Positions 63,762 through 64,000 of a stretch of DNA of 64,000 nt are shown here, in pieces (the stretch's first letter is position 1; the number at the start of each line of letters is the position of its first letter). Both the position numbers and the translations under genes were made by a program. The notes under the pieces are model-generated. The model saw only the letters and a program-made list of their open reading frames with translations. It was not told the origin of the DNA and searched no databases. This DNA comes from Verrucomicrobiota bacterium (GTDB lineage Bacteria; Verrucomicrobiota; Verrucomicrobiia; Verrucomicrobiales; DEV007): NCBI GenBank assembly GCA_018970725.1, contig JAGWVU010000003.1, positions 1-64,000 on the forward strand, read 5' to 3'.

Positions 63762-64000
63762 ATGGACGAGGAGGAAGAAAGCCTGGTGCCGTGGATCGAT
63801 ACCCGGATCGAGTTGGGGAGAGAGTCGGTATCGATCCCGGATGATCTCCGGGAGAATCCGATCAGCCGCAGCGTTGGTGGGTTGCAGGAGCGGGCGTTCG
63901 GTCCGGTGATCGCGGGGTGTGGGCGCCGCCTTCTGGCCAAGGCGATCGACGGTCTGCTCATCGGACTGCTCTTTTTCGCGGGCACGGTTTGGGGTGCCGC
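63762..64000 (+). CDS. Probable RDD-family membrane protein, 5' part only
   Basis: An ATG 5 bases after moaD opens a frame that stays open to the window edge (79 residues seen). The N-terminus is acidic (MDEEEESLVPW). The last stretch, RRLLAKAIDGLLIGLLFF, has the Arg...Asp pattern that begins the first helix of RDD-family proteins. The call is tentative because the protein is cut. Confidence 0.55.
   Translation, partial: MDEEEESLVPWIDTRIELGRESVSIPDDLRENPISRSVGGLQERAFGPVIAGCGRRLLAKAIDGLLIGLLFFAGTVWGA

Overview
The window reads as a chromosome segment of a high-GC, diderm (LPS-making) bacterium, most likely a member of the Verrucomicrobiota. This rests on gene families and their order, not on a database search. 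Pointers are a CMP-KDO synthetase gene (kdsB), a periplasmic glucan biosynthesis protein, an ECF sigma factor paired with a large transmembrane Ser/Thr kinase, a secreted glycoside hydrolase next to a sulfatase relic, a full Bat (VWA/TPR) operon, and secreted proteins built from short beta repeats with a HEAT-like tail. No rRNA, phage or CRISPR array was seen. One tRNA (Gln, TTG) is present.

Layout. 1-136 is a perfect 20-bp tandem repeat cut by the window edge. 321-2642 (minus) is a coaX / ROK kinase / trmB operon with overlapping genes and a terminator. 2697-6754 holds fabV, a PTS EIIA-type protein, two secreted proteins (one TraB-like) and a flavodoxin. tRNA-Gln follows at 6840-6910. 7173-10979 is the sigma factor/kinase pair, followed by an OpgG/D-type glucan protein, a host-attachment-type protein and PEP carboxylase. 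16527-21375 is the accessory part: a Y1 (HUH) transposase gene bounded by inverted copies of a short dispersed repeat, then a sulfatase pseudogene and a GHL15-like glycoside hydrolase lying between further copies of the same repeat. 21376-24877 (minus) is kdsB-pyrG plus a Gfo/Idh oxidoreductase.

24985-30995 (plus) is a housekeeping cluster: two secreted proteins, phoH, a PgpH-like HD membrane protein, ybeY, an unrecognised gene, clpS and a DUF2017-like gene. 30999-40914 (minus) is a Bat operon (DUF58, DUF4381-like, BatA, BatB-BatC fusion, BatD, BatE) followed by a GYF-like protein, a PQQ-type propeller and a possible outer-membrane barrel. 41060-44377 (plus) encodes pyruvate/2-oxoacid dehydrogenase E1 alpha, E1 beta and E2, without E3. 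44391-48707 is a chain of genes joined by ATGA overlaps: DUF423, two paralogous secreted beta-repeat proteins and a metallophosphoesterase. A Pro/Ala-rich membrane protein and a convergent two-VWA protein follow.

53266-57265 is a Fur/PerR-type regulator with a PerR-box-like palindrome in its promoter region, followed on the same strand by sufC-sufB-sufD. This suggests that iron or peroxide sensing sits beside Fe-S cluster assembly. The right end carries two MFS transporters, a membrane protein, a DUF3500-like protein, a FAH-family enzyme, an NlpC/P60 peptidase, a MoaD-type protein and the start of a probable RDD membrane protein cut by the window edge. Genes are packed tightly: many neighbours overlap by four bases (ATGA or GTGA), which suggests translational coupling.
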